In this document: in pieces, positions 1 to 12,479 of the stretch
Position numbering within the stretch: the stretch's first letter is position 1
Layout: each line of letters opens with the position of its first letter
Assembly: GCA_033032175.1 (NCBI GenBank)
Contig: CM065310.1
Coordinates: 6,758,001-6,822,000 of the forward strand
Direction: 5' to 3'
Source of the DNA: Saturnia japonica
Lineage: Eukaryota; Arthropoda; Insecta; Lepidoptera; Saturniidae
Length of the DNA stretch: 64,000 nucleotides
Program-made: the position numbers and the translations under genes
Notes under the pieces: generated by a model
What the model saw: only the letters and a program-made list of their open reading frames with translations
Told to the model about the DNA's origin: nothing
Databases searched by the model: none

Positions 1-1634
1 ATCTTCCGGTCAACTGTCTTGTTTAAATGTAAACGAGGCTTCATAACCGGTCAGAGTGATAGATGACTATGATGGTGTATCATATTTAATCACTTTAGCA
101 AACGTAACAGTGAACTAAACATTTTAAGTACAAACACATGATTTTTTTTTTAATCTTAAAGTCATTCCGCTTACTTTATTAAACGATAAGTGTACTTATA
201 TGAAGAAAATAATACTTATCCTTATTATCTTCTCTTCTATCTTCTAATTGAGATCGAACTAATGTAATAACTAATAACTTGTAATATCATTATGGAGGGT
301 AGTAGGAGTACTATCTCTAGTATGAAAAGTGTCCGTCGAAAAGCGTCAAATTAGGGTGCCGCCACAAATGCAAATGCGTTAATTTTAAAGAGAGTGCCAA
401 AAGTTATTGTTTTTAATATTGACTCCACAAACATTTCCCATTATTGTTCAATTTTTTTTAACAACAGTGAAAGCTAAAAATTCAGGAAAAAGTATAATTA
501 TCTCTTGCTTACGCTACCGCTATCCTTCCTTAAATAAATATTAGGTATTTGAAAAGATTACGAAACTTTCAAGCCAAAACCGCATCGTGATTGATCCGTT
601 CGAAATGGTGAGAACAATAAATTACGTATAATTAGGAATTTTAACATGGTTTGACCTTAGGATTAAATATTCAACACACTTTCCTCCTAATAAGTGGCAA
701 TCCAATCCCTAGTCAGTAGTACTATTGCTGTAGCAAATCGTTATAACTAGTTTTATATTACGTCACAAAGACATAATATCTGATATAATTTCGAATATAA
801 TCACGTAGCATTTTGATAAAATAGCTGTATTATGCCAGGTTTATGCAATACTTATAAGTACATCAATTAAATTCAAACTAAACGCCAGCCAATTCACTTT
901 GCTACTTAACATTTATGAATCATAATAACACCCTATTTTATAACTATCCATAAGAATACAGTATAAATGCCTATTAAATATAGATTAACAATAGTTAATA
1001 TAAATCATTTAAACGAAACGTATTATGAAGTGGCACACAAGTGTACAGCCGTCTCTTTCAAATGACATATACGAGAAAAGAAAGACACATAAATTACCTT
1101 TTACAATAAATAACAAAGTCGGTAGTCAGTCATTTATCTTACAACAAAACATACTAATTCTTTTAAAAGATTTCACAATCGTATCTGTGAATCGTGCGGT
1201 CACAATGGACCTCCAAAAGTGGTAACTGAACGGTAAATATGATTCGTTAGCTGTTAAGGAAAGTAAGAGCATCTAGTTTGACAGTTGGCCAGCCATTTTG
1301 AATTTGGTGTCAAAGGTTGCACGCACGTTTCACCACAGACGAGTGCTATTTGATATTTCGCACGCGATCGTTAGATGAAAAAGAAAACAATAATTGGTTA
1401 GTTTGAGTAAGTACGTTCTCTATGACATTTTACAAATTCTACTTTAATGACTCAATTAGAATGATTGGTTACAATAGAAATTGTCGTAATGTTCACGATT
1501 GAGTATAATCACAAAAGTGATGTAACAAAAGTATCAAGAATTCATTAACATGACCACTTACTCATTTAGTTATTTGTACAATTAGGAAAAAATGAAATTT
1601 AACATACGTTTAAACTGTATTTTTAACAGACTTC
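1..1634. other. AT-rich spacer, no gene seen
   Basis: Both strands were read; only short, low-complexity open frames occur, with no domain signature and no convincing splice-site pairs. No clear repeat family was recognised. It could be intergenic or intronic sequence of a gene lying outside the window. Confidence 0.6.
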
Positions 1635-1865
1635 AAAAAAAGACGGAGGTTACTCACTTAGAATGTTTTTTTATGGATGTTCAGCCATAACTTGTTATTT
1701 CGTTATTTATGAACAGATTTGGATGATTCTTTTTTTGTTGAATAGGGGAGGTCCATTTTAATTTCAATGCCATTGGACCTACGACTTCGAAGATGCATCA
1801 GAGAATTCCTAAAAATTATTTAAGTCGGTTTTGTTTTTGTTAAAAATTGTCTTGTTCAAATACCT
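1635..1865 (+). repeat. Dispersed repeat family D, copy 1
   Basis: This copy shares an ordered set of landmarks with 7735-7965 and, reversed, with 11890-12060: 'atggatgttcagcc', a 'gtcc..ttaatttca' block, 'acttcgaagat', and 'gttaaaaatt..cttgt'. Divergence between copies is substantial, so the insertions are old. The class cannot be assigned from these fragments; a non-LTR 3' tail or a MITE-like element is possible. Confidence 0.65.
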
Positions 1866-2629
1866 AGTAGGCACGGTAAATTTTTGTCATTTACTTATGT
1901 ATGTACTTAGGTATATCAAATGACACAAAAATACTTTGTTTATACATCAATATTTTATTGTATTAAGTAATTATATTTTAAGTTAGATATACCTACTTCT
2001 TTGTGAGTTATGAAAAAAAGATATTGTTTAACCTCTTGTTTTATAGTAGTATACTAGATTAGAATATTTATTTATTTAATAACTTAACATTTAGGTACTT
2101 TATAATTGAATTTAATTCCACAAGACTCGATGTTAAGCGACATTTATACATGCTATAAAAAAGTACGTAGTTTAAAAACAAACAAAAATCACGCTATAAT
2201 ATCGCATTAAAAATGATAAAACATCTCCTGGCTCCATCATCAGATTAGCTCCAAGATACTAAATTAAAGTGCTGACAGTCGAACTTCATATACATTAAAA
2301 TTGACTTCTAAGATTTCATTACATTGTTTGTTAATTACAAGTGAAGTTAATAAAAGCGTGTTAAAATAGCAAAAAGGTAACTGATTCACTTCATGTTAAG
2401 TGGTCAATGCAGCCTGCTGACCACTTATGTATAAGTAATCTCAAAAAGACCACTTGCTACTTTCGAAGAGTGAATTGGTTGCATCGTGGCTATATGCGTG
2501 TCGGAACAGAACTGAGTAGCATCAGCACTGCTGCTTCGGGGAAGAAATAGGGTGTGTCTGTTCTTCTTGCGCAGTCGTACCTTGCACAGTTTCTCTCTAA
2601 ATGTAAATATAGTCCGTCATATTCGATTT
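1866..2629. other. Spacer, no gene seen
   Basis: AT-rich sequence without a supportable ORF. A slightly GC-richer patch at about 2395-2600 has no recognisable domain in any frame. Confidence 0.5.
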
Positions 2630-2790
2630 AGAATGACGTCAATTAGCTAACCATGCATTGTCATCCAAACTAAACGTGTATACAAAATTTCAGCTCAATC
2701 GGTTGGGGATAACTATTTCAAAATTCAGAGACACGATTTGACCCATACAACAAGGCACGTTAAATAAAAGTATGTAATAAAAATAACATT
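2630..2790 (+). repeat. RTE-like LINE 3' tail (degenerate)
   Basis: The wording 'aaaatttcagctcaatcgg' followed by a short A-rich end resembles 3' tails of RTE-type non-LTR retrotransposons that are abundant in Lepidoptera. No reverse transcriptase coding remains. The assignment rests on recalled similarity of one segment and is tentative. Confidence 0.4.
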
Positions 2791-3945
2791 GTTGATGAAC
2801 TAACATTTAGAAAAATCAAATTATTTAATTTCAATCTTCACTTACCACCTAAACCATTAAACAAGGAAGACCTTATCTGGGTGTTTAAACAGCGTAAAGC
2901 TGGAGAAGCTTTGATACTCAGTTGGAATCAGTTACGAGTTTTAGTGGGTTCACTCACTAGACTCTCTTGTCTAAACAAACATATGCAGAACATCAGTTTT
3001 CAGGGTAAAACAGATTACAGATTCTGTAATAGTATGGATGAAAACCAAAGCATCTCGTGTGTGAATGTAAATTACTAAACGATTCTTGGCAAGCACGTGC
3101 TGCTTCCGGAAGAGGTTCAATCGCTCTCAGTCAAAAAAGTTATGTGTTACATTAACTAGATACTAGACTAATATAACTAAGCGGTGAGTGTGGGGCAATC
3201 ACAATAGAACTCATGAGTGGTAAAGATACAAGACTTTACAAGTCTGCAAAGCTTTCATTTGAATTTACTTCATTCTGTTATACCACCTATAATTAATTTG
3301 CTAAATGAAAATTTTTATTTTAGTAATTTAAAAAATCAATAGTATCTATATAGTATTTTTGCATAATGAGCTAAGAGTAAGCTCAATAAGCCTTATTTTA
3401 TCATAGTGAGAAAAGATCAAGTTTTATATGCATTATATCAGTGTAGTATGGCTTTACGTAACTTTACAAAAAAATGGTTTTCTTAAAATAAACAATTATT
3501 CTGAACTCGCCCCAAATAGGCGACTGCCGACACGAGTCCAGTACACCAGTAAACCAGTAACAAGAGGAAATGGAAGCGAGTTCACGGGCAGTGACCCGAA
3601 AGCAGCACTAACCGTGACGTCGTTTGCATACTACTCTATTGAAACGATGAGATGCCTCGTCATATTTCAAATTAACTTAAAGTAGTAAAAATGCTTAACT
3701 CGTGTTTTTTTTTGTAGTTATAGGCAATACCAACGTTTGTGGTCTTTTAAACTTTAATTATTAGTAATTATACAGTTAATTACCTTCTAAACAATCAAAA
3801 TCCAACGCAACTCTGAACCGTGAGAAAATCTCTGTATTTTTCTAATGTATTGCATTTTAAATCATCTATTCTATAAAAATTTTACTTTTGACTAAAATTT
3901 TGTTTGATCAGAAGTTTTACGCGAGTATTTCGCACATTATAGAAT
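2791..3945. other. Spacer, no gene seen
   Basis: No supportable gene. A GC-richer stretch at about 3505-3640 contains an 85-codon open frame (3428-3685) with no recognisable domain, which I do not call. Confidence 0.5.
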
Positions 3946-4060
3946 ACTAGCGATGCGCCCGCAGCTCCGCACGCGTTTATTACGTAGTAACTATTTTCAT
4001 CCGTAATTTTATTCCAAAATTTCATCAAAATCGGTGTCATCAATACTATTATTTTTTCGG
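3946..4060 (-). mobile_element. Helitron-like 3' end fragment
   Basis: Read on the minus strand, the segment ends in a GC-rich tract followed by CTAG and T ('gcgcatcgctagt'). This matches the CTRR-T 3' terminus of Helitron-like elements and the ends seen at 12902, 22764 and 43060. The upstream minus-strand text 'accgattttgatgaaat' is the kind of 5'-proximal wording found in the other copies. No coding capacity. Confidence 0.5.
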
Positions 4061-4639
4061 TGTATGAATTCAACTATAACATATAGTGGACGTTGTGAAA
4101 GTAAAATTTTTACCACCAGTTTAGAACATTACCCCCACCGAGGGTAAACCTATCGAGAACCTCAACTTAAGCGTGAGTGTTTTTAAAGTAACTACAATAA
4201 CAATAGACACAATTTTTTCCCATTTTTAGTTAGGAATGTTCACGGAGTAAAATATTGTCCTTTATCGCATAAGGCTAGTGTTCACCATATCCAATGTATG
4301 GCATATTAATAGTCACTTTATAATGTATTATTTTCTTCCAGTAGATCATGCTATAACAACTTTACACGACTCTTTTATTGGCACCTGTGAAATACCAGTT
4401 TACAGCATCATCGCGAGCATATAGGTGCACTGTCGTCTTGACTCTAAACTACAGAAGCAATCGAAGTCTCAAAAATCTTTAAATATATGTAATTGCAAAT
4501 ATAAAGATAATTTATTCTAATTCTTTCTGTTAATAACCACAAAAGATTATGTATAAATTAAATTAAATTATGTGTGTCAGATTCTTGCATTCTTTCATTA
4601 TATGAAGTCGTGTCTTATCGTGTATTATTAAAATATACA
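4061..4639. other. Spacer, no gene seen
   Basis: AT-rich sequence with no supportable coding exon and no repeat boundary that I can define. Confidence 0.5.
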
Positions 4640-4890
4640 GTCTACAAAATATAATGAAGTTCAACACTGTCGACTTTTTTGGCGAGATTTTGGTTTGTCA
4701 TGTTATTGTTTTTAATTTCATTCATAAACTTAATTTATTTAGCCATTTTGGGAAATATAGTTTGGTTATTGTGCACAAGTGATGTGAATTATAAATAATA
4801 ACTAGAAGTATGAAATTTGAGTTATCACAAAACTCCCTGGACAGATTTAACAGAGAAGCGAAGTTTGAACTCTGAAGATTAGAAAAATAT
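4640..4890 (+). mobile_element. Helitron-like family B, diverged copy
   Basis: It is collinear with the better preserved copies at 22428-22764 (plus) and 45568-45890 (minus): 'ttggcg.gat', a 'tgtcatgtt.ttgttttta' block, 'gtgatgtgaattataaa', then 'cacaaaactccct'. The 3' CTAG terminus is not preserved here. Non-coding and old. Confidence 0.55.
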
Positions 4891-4959
4891 TTCTATCCAC
4901 GTGACGTTGGTATAATTGTCTTTTTTTTAAATAGCTCGGCACATTGATGGTACTGACCC

Positions 4960-5060
4960 TGATGGTAAGCACAGAACAGTCCAAAACAACGGCGACCACC
5001 GAAAGATCTAAATCCAACGGCGGTCACCGCTGTCATGCCGGCTGCATAAATATCTCTTCA
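4960..5060 (+). repeat. Dispersed repeat family E fragment
   Basis: Contains 'acaacggcgaccacc' and 'gctgtcatgccggctgcataaat', shared in order with 5860-6075 and 11220-11370. Its class is unknown. It abuts the SINE copy that follows. Confidence 0.5.
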
Positions 5061-5310
5061 CATACCATCATACCATCACGCCTATATTCCCCGATGGGTT
5101 AGGCAGAGGTTTACTAATGTACATCCACAGTTCGCCGAGTATGTTTCAGGTCCCATGTAATAGGGGGCGAGCCTATTGCCATTAATCGGGCATGAAACCA
5201 AACTCCGAGCTGCTACTGAGAATTTCATAAGGAAAACCCAATAACACTTTGCTCGACCTGGGATTCGAACCCAGGGAGGAGGGAACACGCTGGCTAGGAA
5301 GTTTCACGGT
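5060..5310 (-). repeat. tRNA-derived SINE family A (minus)
   Basis: On the minus strand it begins with a tRNA-like head whose B box reads 'gggttcgaatcccagg', then a body containing 'attaatggcaataggctcg' and a tail of short 'atggta' repeats. A second copy lies in plus orientation in DNA ligase III intron 3 (55120-55400). RNA polymerase III transcription and LINE-assisted retrotransposition are what is known for such elements. It is not a tRNA gene: no cloverleaf is completed. Confidence 0.75.
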
Positions 5311-5859
5311 ACGACAAAAATAGTCATAGAGAACTTTTCACGGACACATGTTGCTATTTAAAAAAAAGAAGAAGAATACAAATGCTTCAGAATCCATGAT
5401 AAATGTTGTTCATATTTTTATAGATCTAATAATCAAACAAAACACAAGAAACAAAAACATGAGATCATTATTTACATATAATAGACAAATTAAAACAATA
5501 TGATTGCATCCAATAAAAACAATACTGCGAATTCATTGAACTTGTTTGTAAGATGCTATCATAGCATGAAACATGGCATGCATGTAAACATTTGGAGCAC
5601 GTGCGCAGACTAATAAGGCTGGGTTGGACCGTTTTGTATCGACGCGATGTGCAATTCGAAGCGAATCATTCGAATGTCTAGGTCATGTTGCGAAGATTAG
5701 TTAGCGAAACTTTATGTGATGTCAATTTGAAATGTCTCTGGGAGAAAACTGCGATTTGCAGTGAAAGTTTTGTAAATATGCATGTGATACTAATGAGAAC
5801 TTATAAAGTCAAGCATTTTAAATAATTTTTATTTCATGTTAGTACTAAAAGCTCTTCCT
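5311..5859. other. Spacer, no gene seen
   Basis: AT-rich sequence with no supportable coding or RNA feature. Confidence 0.5.
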
Positions 5860-6075
5860 AATCATTACACTACACCTAATGGAAAATACAGCAAAATTCA
5901 GAAACAACGGCAACCACCGGTGTCAAAATCCATCGGCCTGCAGAAATACTTTTTCCTGCCTCGTTTGAAGGACTCAATATTATAGAAGGAAGACAATACG
6001 CTGGCTGGGACAGGATCTTCACAGGACGGCAAAGATAAGAATTTGAAAACTTCTTTATTCGTACCATGATGGAAG
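5860..6075 (+). repeat. Dispersed repeat family E copy
   Basis: Shares 'aacaacggcaaccaccgg', 'aatccatcggcctgcag' and 'gaaggactcaatat' with the related segments at 4960-5060 and 11220-11370. A 63-codon minus-strand frame inside it is a by-product of the repeat. Confidence 0.5.
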
Positions 6076-7734
6076 CGACTGCCAGCCTATGGCTTCGTAT
6101 AACAGCCCGCGTTATTCTGTAGTGATGGAAAATGATGAGATATGAGCAAACTTATCCACAGTAATAAAATACTGCGTGATCTTTTTCTGAATTTAGATCA
6201 AAGTCGAGGATTTGCAAAAAAATAAATCTTAATCTAAACTGGTTAAATATTGTTAATAAGTTAAATATTCTTCTTTTGAATGTTAATTAAGCAATGAACG
6301 CATTGTAGGTAATATTTGTATTCATGGCCGACTATATTATAAATATTTATATTGTTCTATTTTACAAACCTTAACATTAAATTCGACAACATGAATAAAA
6401 ATAAAATAATTTTAATTAATTAAATGTACATATATTTAACCACATACTTCATTCACATTCAAATAAACGTTACCTTCATAATTATTTCAAGACTTATTGT
6501 ACAACAATATTTGTTTTTATTATTTTTCATGTGACTGTCGACCGAGGACCACGTAAAGGTTGCGGGAAGCTGCTAGATGCAAGCATTTGCGATAGTTGGG
6601 GGAAGCCTTTATCTAGCAGAGATAATATAGAATTTATTCAGTAGAAATAATGATGATTCGTGAAATAGGCGCAAGTTTGGGACGGGGACGTAATTCATGA
6701 ATAAAGTGTAACTTACGTTATTTTATGTACACAAAAGATAATTAAATATCCATATATTAAAATTTTGTATAGTATACTTTGTGTGCGTCTGTGTGTGTGT
6801 GTTTTGCGTAATAATGGCATTTTTTTATATATTGACAATTCTGTGTGTCATATTCGTTGTACCCAGTATTTCCATCAAGATAACTAATAATAATAACTCT
6901 TCTTAACCATTGTTTTCTAAAGATCTGTGACCACACTTCCGTAAAAGTCACAATACAATTTATATTTATAATTTCGAAATCAACTGTTGCACTACAAAGT
7001 GACTGGACTATGGCCACTGGTGTTAAGCAAAGTGCAATCCTAAAAAAGGCTACCTCCAAGTCTATTTTTCAATGAAAAAAATATTAACAAAGTCAGATAA
7101 ATCAAGCCATATTATGACAGCCTACACAAAGACCAAATTAAATAACTGTGAAGCGAATAACAAAGTAGCAGTTTGACAGATCTACGTGCAAAGAAACAAT
7201 TGTATCGTCTTAATGATTCCATTCTAAATCATAAGTTTAATGTTTTATTAACAACGTATTGTTATAATCACCAGTTTTCGGTAACAGAGGTGTCTTACCA
7301 CCATCGAGGCTATTTCTGTTCCGTGTTAATTTATAAAAAGTTGTTTGGCAAGTCATTCAAAAAAAAAGACTGTTTCATAACTTTATCCGATTTAAAAACG
7401 TTTCCATTAAATAAATTAACTATCGTAATGTATTAAAATTTAATTCAGTATTCGTATAAGAAAACCATTCTGGAAATAGATGGGAGAGTTAAAGTAGAAT
7501 ATAATATTATTTTGCAAGTGAGGAAGTTTGTCATTAGTGCATTAAGAAAGTTGTGTAAGTGCTATGTTTAGGTTATGAGTTTATGATAGCTATTATGACT
7601 AAAATAGATTTAAAAAAATATAATTTGCTATTAAGCGGTGCCCCTTCCGTACTAGCATACAATTATATAATATTAAAACACTAATTTTACTTTGCTCACC
7701 ATTTGTTTCCTATTTAACCAAGTTCAAAAAATGA
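6076..7734. other. Spacer with a GT microsatellite
   Basis: No gene is supported. A short impure GT tract lies at about 6778-6802. The 100-codon minus frame at 6757-7059 starts over this microsatellite and has no domain. The plus frame at 7173-7436 has only a TTG start and no recognisable motif. Confidence 0.5.
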
Positions 7735-7965
7735 GGAGTTTCTCAATTCGAATGTAATTTTTTTTTATGGATGTTCAGCCATTAATTACTTCATTGTTTA
7801 TGCATTGATTTTTCATTGGAAAGGGCAAAACCTTAAGGGTGGTCCTATGTTAATTTCATTAGGATCGGATCCTCTACTTCGAAGATAAAGCATGGAACTT
7901 CTCAAAATCATTGCAGTTGGTTTTATATTTTGTTAAAAATTATCTTGTACTAATAATACTTCACT
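7735..7965 (+). repeat. Dispersed repeat family D, copy 2
   Basis: Collinear with copies at 1635-1865 and 11890-12060: 'ttatggatgttcagcc', 'ggtggtcctatgttaattt', 'cttcgaagat', 'gttaaaaattatcttgt'. Non-coding. Confidence 0.65.
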
Positions 7966-8994
7966 AATTTTGTGGTAGGACGATAATTGTGTACGACTAT
8001 ATCGCGACCATATTAAACTAGGTACGTGAACAGCTAGTGTACATCCAGCTATCGAGAGGCTTGCAGTTGTTTCAGGATTATAGTGTTCATCAGACACAGT
8101 GCCTTCCGTATGTATTGGCTTTGAGAGTTGTATTGACTTCGTCTCAAGTACCTACGACAGAGATAAGCGCCTACGAGTCCTACGACTAAGGCAGTTCCAA
8201 GCTGATCGTAGTGCGGAGTGGTCGTATACGTGGTGAGGTGTCGATGATTTGATATAAAATAGGACATTGAATTTGGCATGCTATAATAGAAAATCTTTAT
8301 TCATAAACCACGGCTTCAAGCATTTTAAATAATAGACATCATTTAAAATAATTTGAATAGCAGATATTAAAATGGTAATGTTATCAAATGCAAATTGGTA
8401 ATCTGATCAATTTCCATAAGATATCGTTAAGAATACAAATCAGATAAAGAGTTATTCTTGAAAGATTTAAATAAGTTTCGCGTTTCGCATAAACAAGATG
8501 TTGTTTCTTTTTTTTTTTTACACAAGTTTTGAACATCAACTTGGAATGATGTCATTTTATTACTTTACTGGCAACGTAGCAACCAGCCGCGACATTGCTT
8601 TAATTACAATATTTATCTAAATATTAATAAATCTTCAATCTGAACATAGTTTTCTATAAGTGAAGAAATTTTTAGAATTGGATCGATAGTTCCAGAAATT
8701 CTCTTACAAATTCATAAACTTTACCTCTTCATAATGTTATATTAAGTACATCTATGTACAATTCAATGACTTACCTAGTTGTATTAATACAAACGATAGG
8801 CGGACTTACCTGAAAATTGAAAAAAAAAAAAATCAATCACGTATAACACTGACATGATCATGCAAAATAAAATTTTTATATATTATATTTGTAGACATAG
8901 TTGTCTTGTGTATTAGAGTACGTTACGTGGGCACACGTACGTATACGTTACTTATAAAGATACTTAAACAATCCTTTTTTATCCTTATCCCTAC
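7966..8994. other. Spacer, no gene seen
   Basis: A GC-richer part at 8040-8250 carries a 76-codon minus frame with one hydrophobic stretch but no family resemblance. I do not call it as a gene. The rest is AT-rich. Confidence 0.5.
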
Positions 8995-9419
8995 ATATTA
9001 CATATAAAAGATGTTTCTCTGTCTGTTAATCCGATAATGTGCTTATAACTGCAGAACCGCGTAACCAATTTACATGTTTTTTTTACATTCATAGGTATTA
9101 TATTTTTTGATCAGGTGTACCCATAAATACTCCAATATATTTTTAAAGTCACTGGCCCGCAATTGAATTTCTTTAAACCAAAATCGAGTTTTTTTTTTAA
9201 AGATACTAATTCTTCATAATGAATGTAGGGTACAGTCCACAAACAAAAACGACTGCCGTTGGCAAATTAATCGCTGTCATATGCGAAAAGCCTCGGGAAA
9301 GAGAGATACTTAGCATGTATCACGGTCCACCCCTAACAAGAATTGATAGTAATGTTTTATTTATTTATAAAAAAACTAAATGTGCCCCACAATTTCAACC
9401 GTAATAATTTTTTTCAACC

Positions 9420-9610
9420 AACCCTCCATCCTTCATCTTTGTTCTCATTCCCGTACTTGCCTTCAGCTTGCCAGATTGCTTGATATTCGTCGTTACTGCT
9501 CTGCTCCTTAGGGTTGTAGCGTAAAGTTACATGACTTCTTAATAAACAGGCTATGAAATCTTGACGTAGTAGTTTAATAAATTAGCGCGTTCAAACAAAC
9601 AAACAAAAAA
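9420..9610 (-). repeat. Helitron-like family F copy
   Basis: Shares 'cagattgcttgatattcgt', 'ctgctc', 'tagcgt.aagtta' and 'ggctatgaaat' in order with 27945-28140. The 27870 copy also retains the 'gtgccccacgg' terminal wording that is missing here. A separate Helitron-like 5' scrap ('ctgtctgttaatccg') lies upstream at 8995-9075. Confidence 0.5.
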
Positions 9611-10284
9611 GCAATATCTCTTGAACTTCATAATATATATTATTAAAGCACAGATAGGTTGCTAAACTTATGGCTAAACAACGTCGACTTTTATACTGTC
9701 CAAATATTGCATTAATAAACAGAAAAAATAATGAATGAACCAACAGTTCATATCGAAATCTCTTTCGTCATAATAAAATCATAAATATGGATTCAAACAC
9801 CCCATAATGTTTCTTGTTATCGCCTCCTTATAAATAGGGTAAACGAACCAATACCTGGTATAACCGTCGGCTCTTTTGTTTCAGATAAAACTAGTTATTA
9901 GCTATATGTAAGCGGCGCCGCGCAGCATTGGATGCGGAAGCGATAAAGTCGCCAGCCGTGAGGGAATCAGATTGCAGCCGTCAGAACAGACCAGACGTAT
10001 TGGCAGAGAATGAGTCTTAAGTAGCACTGTTCATAATAATAATATGTGAATGATAGAATAAATTTTGACATCGTTTGATATTATGACTAGAATAGACTAG
10101 TCCTAAATAGAACCCAGTAGCATTGGATTTTTAAAGTGTAGCCTAAATTTCAAAAGGTTACTATAGGAAATCCTCTATTTTATTACGTAAATAATTGTGA
10201 TGTCTGAAAGTGACTCCCTCCCACCCATTAAATATTATAATTAATACATAACTGTAAAGATTGTTTACACAGTAAAAAACCCCA
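9611..10284. other. Spacer with a GC-rich patch
   Basis: At about 9905-10015 there is a locally GC-rich stretch containing 'gcggcgccgcgcagcattgg'. It lacks a long ORF and does not match any repeat family seen elsewhere in the window. It could be a promoter or first-exon region, but nothing confirms this. Confidence 0.4.
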
Positions 10285-10412
10285 TCGAATTTCTTGCCGG
10301 ATCTTCTCGATGAATTGGATCCGAATCTGAAACAGTGGTAGGCAGTTTTTTGACATTCATAAGTGCCTTCCTAGGACCTAAATTGAATGAAGTATTTTTT
10401 TTTTTTTCTAAA
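10285..10412 (+). repeat. LINE 3' tail fragment
   Basis: 'tttcttgccggatcttctcg' followed by 'ggtaggcag', 'gacattcataagtgcctt' and 'aaattgaatgaa' ending in a T-rich run is the typical 3' end of a non-LTR retrotransposon common in Lepidoptera. A reversed relic lies at 36010-36075. No ORF is left. Confidence 0.65.
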
Positions 10413-11024
10413 TTATATATTTGTGAAGACTATATAATTTGGAAGTCTATCATCGAGGATATAGGGACGATCCGACCAGCCTCTGATCAGTAGACTGTTA
10501 TATTAGATCTTGTTTAGATAAGTTTTTATTATTTCTTACGGTATAAATGATATACTTATTTCTATTTTAAAATAATATATGTCTGTACATGTAATAAATA
10601 CATTGATAGTTCTATAATACCTCATCTTTGATGAAGCTATATGTGCATGTATCTGTTGTAAATGACATATCATTTGCAAGCTTACGAAAGCGCCGATCGA
10701 AACAATAATTTCAAGAAACAACATGTTATTATTTATACGCAACAATGTTCGTAAATGATGTTTAATAACATCTCTATTAAGCATTCCAGTATCGAACAGT
10801 AATGAACTTGTAGAATTTCAACCACAGCTTAAACATTCTAAACAATGTCTTCCTACACAGGCCACGGGGTAATTAAATTAATCACTAACTTTCAACCATT
10901 ATAACAGAAGAACGTTTTTTTGTAGGAAAACGGCTATGTGAGAGAGAGTGTCTAAGGGCTAAGAGAGGCAGGGCACAAAATTTCTTTAGAGATTTTTCTC
11001 TACAATGATACCAGTCCGAATGGT
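10413..11024. other. Spacer, no gene seen
   Basis: No supportable gene in this AT-rich stretch. The 82-codon minus frame at 10536-10784 has no domain. Confidence 0.5.
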
Positions 11025-11225
11025 GGAATTCCTTTACCCTACGGAAAATCGCAGCCAAATAACCTTGTGTTGTCTTCCTGAGGTGAGTAGGGTTTCGCCA
11101 AATACCAATAGGTGTGATTCATGCAGCTGCACTTGAGAGCCGGTCTTCCACTAGGCTTAGCGTGCTACCATCTTAAGCTACATCGTCATTTAAGATCAGG
11201 TGAGATTGTGGCCACAAAGTTAAAC
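11025..11225 (+). repeat. SINE family B fragment (composite)
   Basis: The right part (11090-11225) matches the SINE at 45047-45375: 'gccggtcttccactaggctt', 'agcgtgcta', 'catcgtca.ttaagatcag' and 'gattgtggccac'. The left part ('ttaccctacggaaaatcgc') resembles 37975-38050. The junction suggests one repeat inserted beside another, or a longer shared element. Confidence 0.6.
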
Positions 11226-11372
11226 CTATAACGATAAAAATAAATCCATCCGCTGTCATGCCAGCCTGTATAAATTCTTCTTCACGTTTCGCTTATAGGA
11301 CTCGATGTCATAGGAAACATGAAATATGGTTTAGGGATTCTTCAACAACTTTACAGTACGGCAAATGAATGA
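11226..11372 (+). repeat. Dispersed repeat family E fragment
   Basis: 'atccatccgctgtcatgcc' plus 'taggactcgatgtcatagga' align in order with 4960-5060 and 5930-6000. Confidence 0.45.
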
Positions 11373-11889
11373 TACTGCTATAATTCGGTTATGCCATTCT
11401 TACAGATTCCACAAATAGTATTTTAACAGTATCATTGTGATTTCATAGACGAGTCGCATAACTATGACGAAACAGAGATGACAATGATAAGCAATACGCA
11501 TGTCGACATTGTGAGAATTGGAGGTATGAAGCAAGTCGTAACAAAACTAAGATGTCGACGACTTTGATTCTAGAAATTTCTCATACGTACTCAGTATTTC
11601 AAATCTTTTTTTGTACAATTTTATCTGACTTAAAAATCGTTTCCAGTAGCAAAAACACAAAAAATTTACGGTCGTCGACATTTCTGGTTCCAAATTTCGT
11701 GCAAACAGAATACATAAAGAGACAATATTTTATTATTTTACTCCCCTATAACATATGTATAAAACGTTCCTATATACGAGTAGTTGTTTCAATGATTATA
11801 TTTGTAAATGAACATAAAAACACAAATATGTATCCATAGATCGATCATACTTTTTACATTTGTATCGGGTTCGAAACACTTAGTTATAA
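11373..11889. other. Spacer, no gene seen
   Basis: A 95-codon plus frame (11552-11839) is low-complexity and has no domain, so it is not called. Confidence 0.5.
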
Positions 11890-12090
11890 ATAGACAATTA
11901 AAAAAAAAACAACTTCAATGATTTTGAAGAATTTCCTCGTATATCTTCGAAGTTGATAGTCCAATGCCAATGAAATTAAAATGGGACCACCCTTGAGGTA
12001 TCCCTACAAACAAAAAAAGATCACAAATAAAGAAGATATGGCTGAACATCCATAAAAAAATATATTATATATATATATATATACATATTT
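11890..12090 (-). repeat. Dispersed repeat family D, copy 3, with TA tract
   Basis: Reverse-complement match to 1635-1865 and 7735-7965 ('ggctgaacatccataaaaa', 'atcttcgaagttgata'). A short TA dinucleotide run follows at about 12061-12083. Confidence 0.6.
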
Positions 12091-12479
12091 AGTAACATTT
12101 CGTCTTTTGTTGAAGTCAGTTAAAAACTTCTAAAGAAACTGTTTCTTCTAAAACATTCTCCTCATTCTAATTCTTTACACTAATTATTGATGTCATTAAA
12201 TCAATATAATATTGCATTGGTATTGGATCATAACTGAATTATAAATTTCAGACGTTTCATTCTCATACTTGGTCTAGCCTTTTAATGTGCATGTTATTGT
12301 TAGATTAATTCTTAACTCAACAAAACTTAAAAGACTACAAGACCACGCAGCTTAAGCAAACCAGACACTATTGATAACTATCTATGCAAATAAACAAAAT
12401 TGAAATATTTGTTTCTAATGCCAAAATAATATCTTTTTAATAAATGCATATGTATATACAAACGGTACCTATAACAAAC

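Noticed and set aside
5250..5310. tRNA gene on the minus strand suggested by a perfect B box
   Set aside because: The body and tail repeat at 55120-55400 and no acceptor-stem pairing exists, so this is a SINE head. The same reasoning applies to 25706 and 45047.
7173..7436. 87-codon plus-strand frame
   Set aside because: It starts with TTG, has no domain, and lies in AT-rich spacer without splice or repeat support.
8049..8279. 76-codon minus frame with an ATG and a hydrophobic stretch
   Set aside because: No family resemblance and no signs of splicing or conservation; chance frame in a slightly GC-richer patch.
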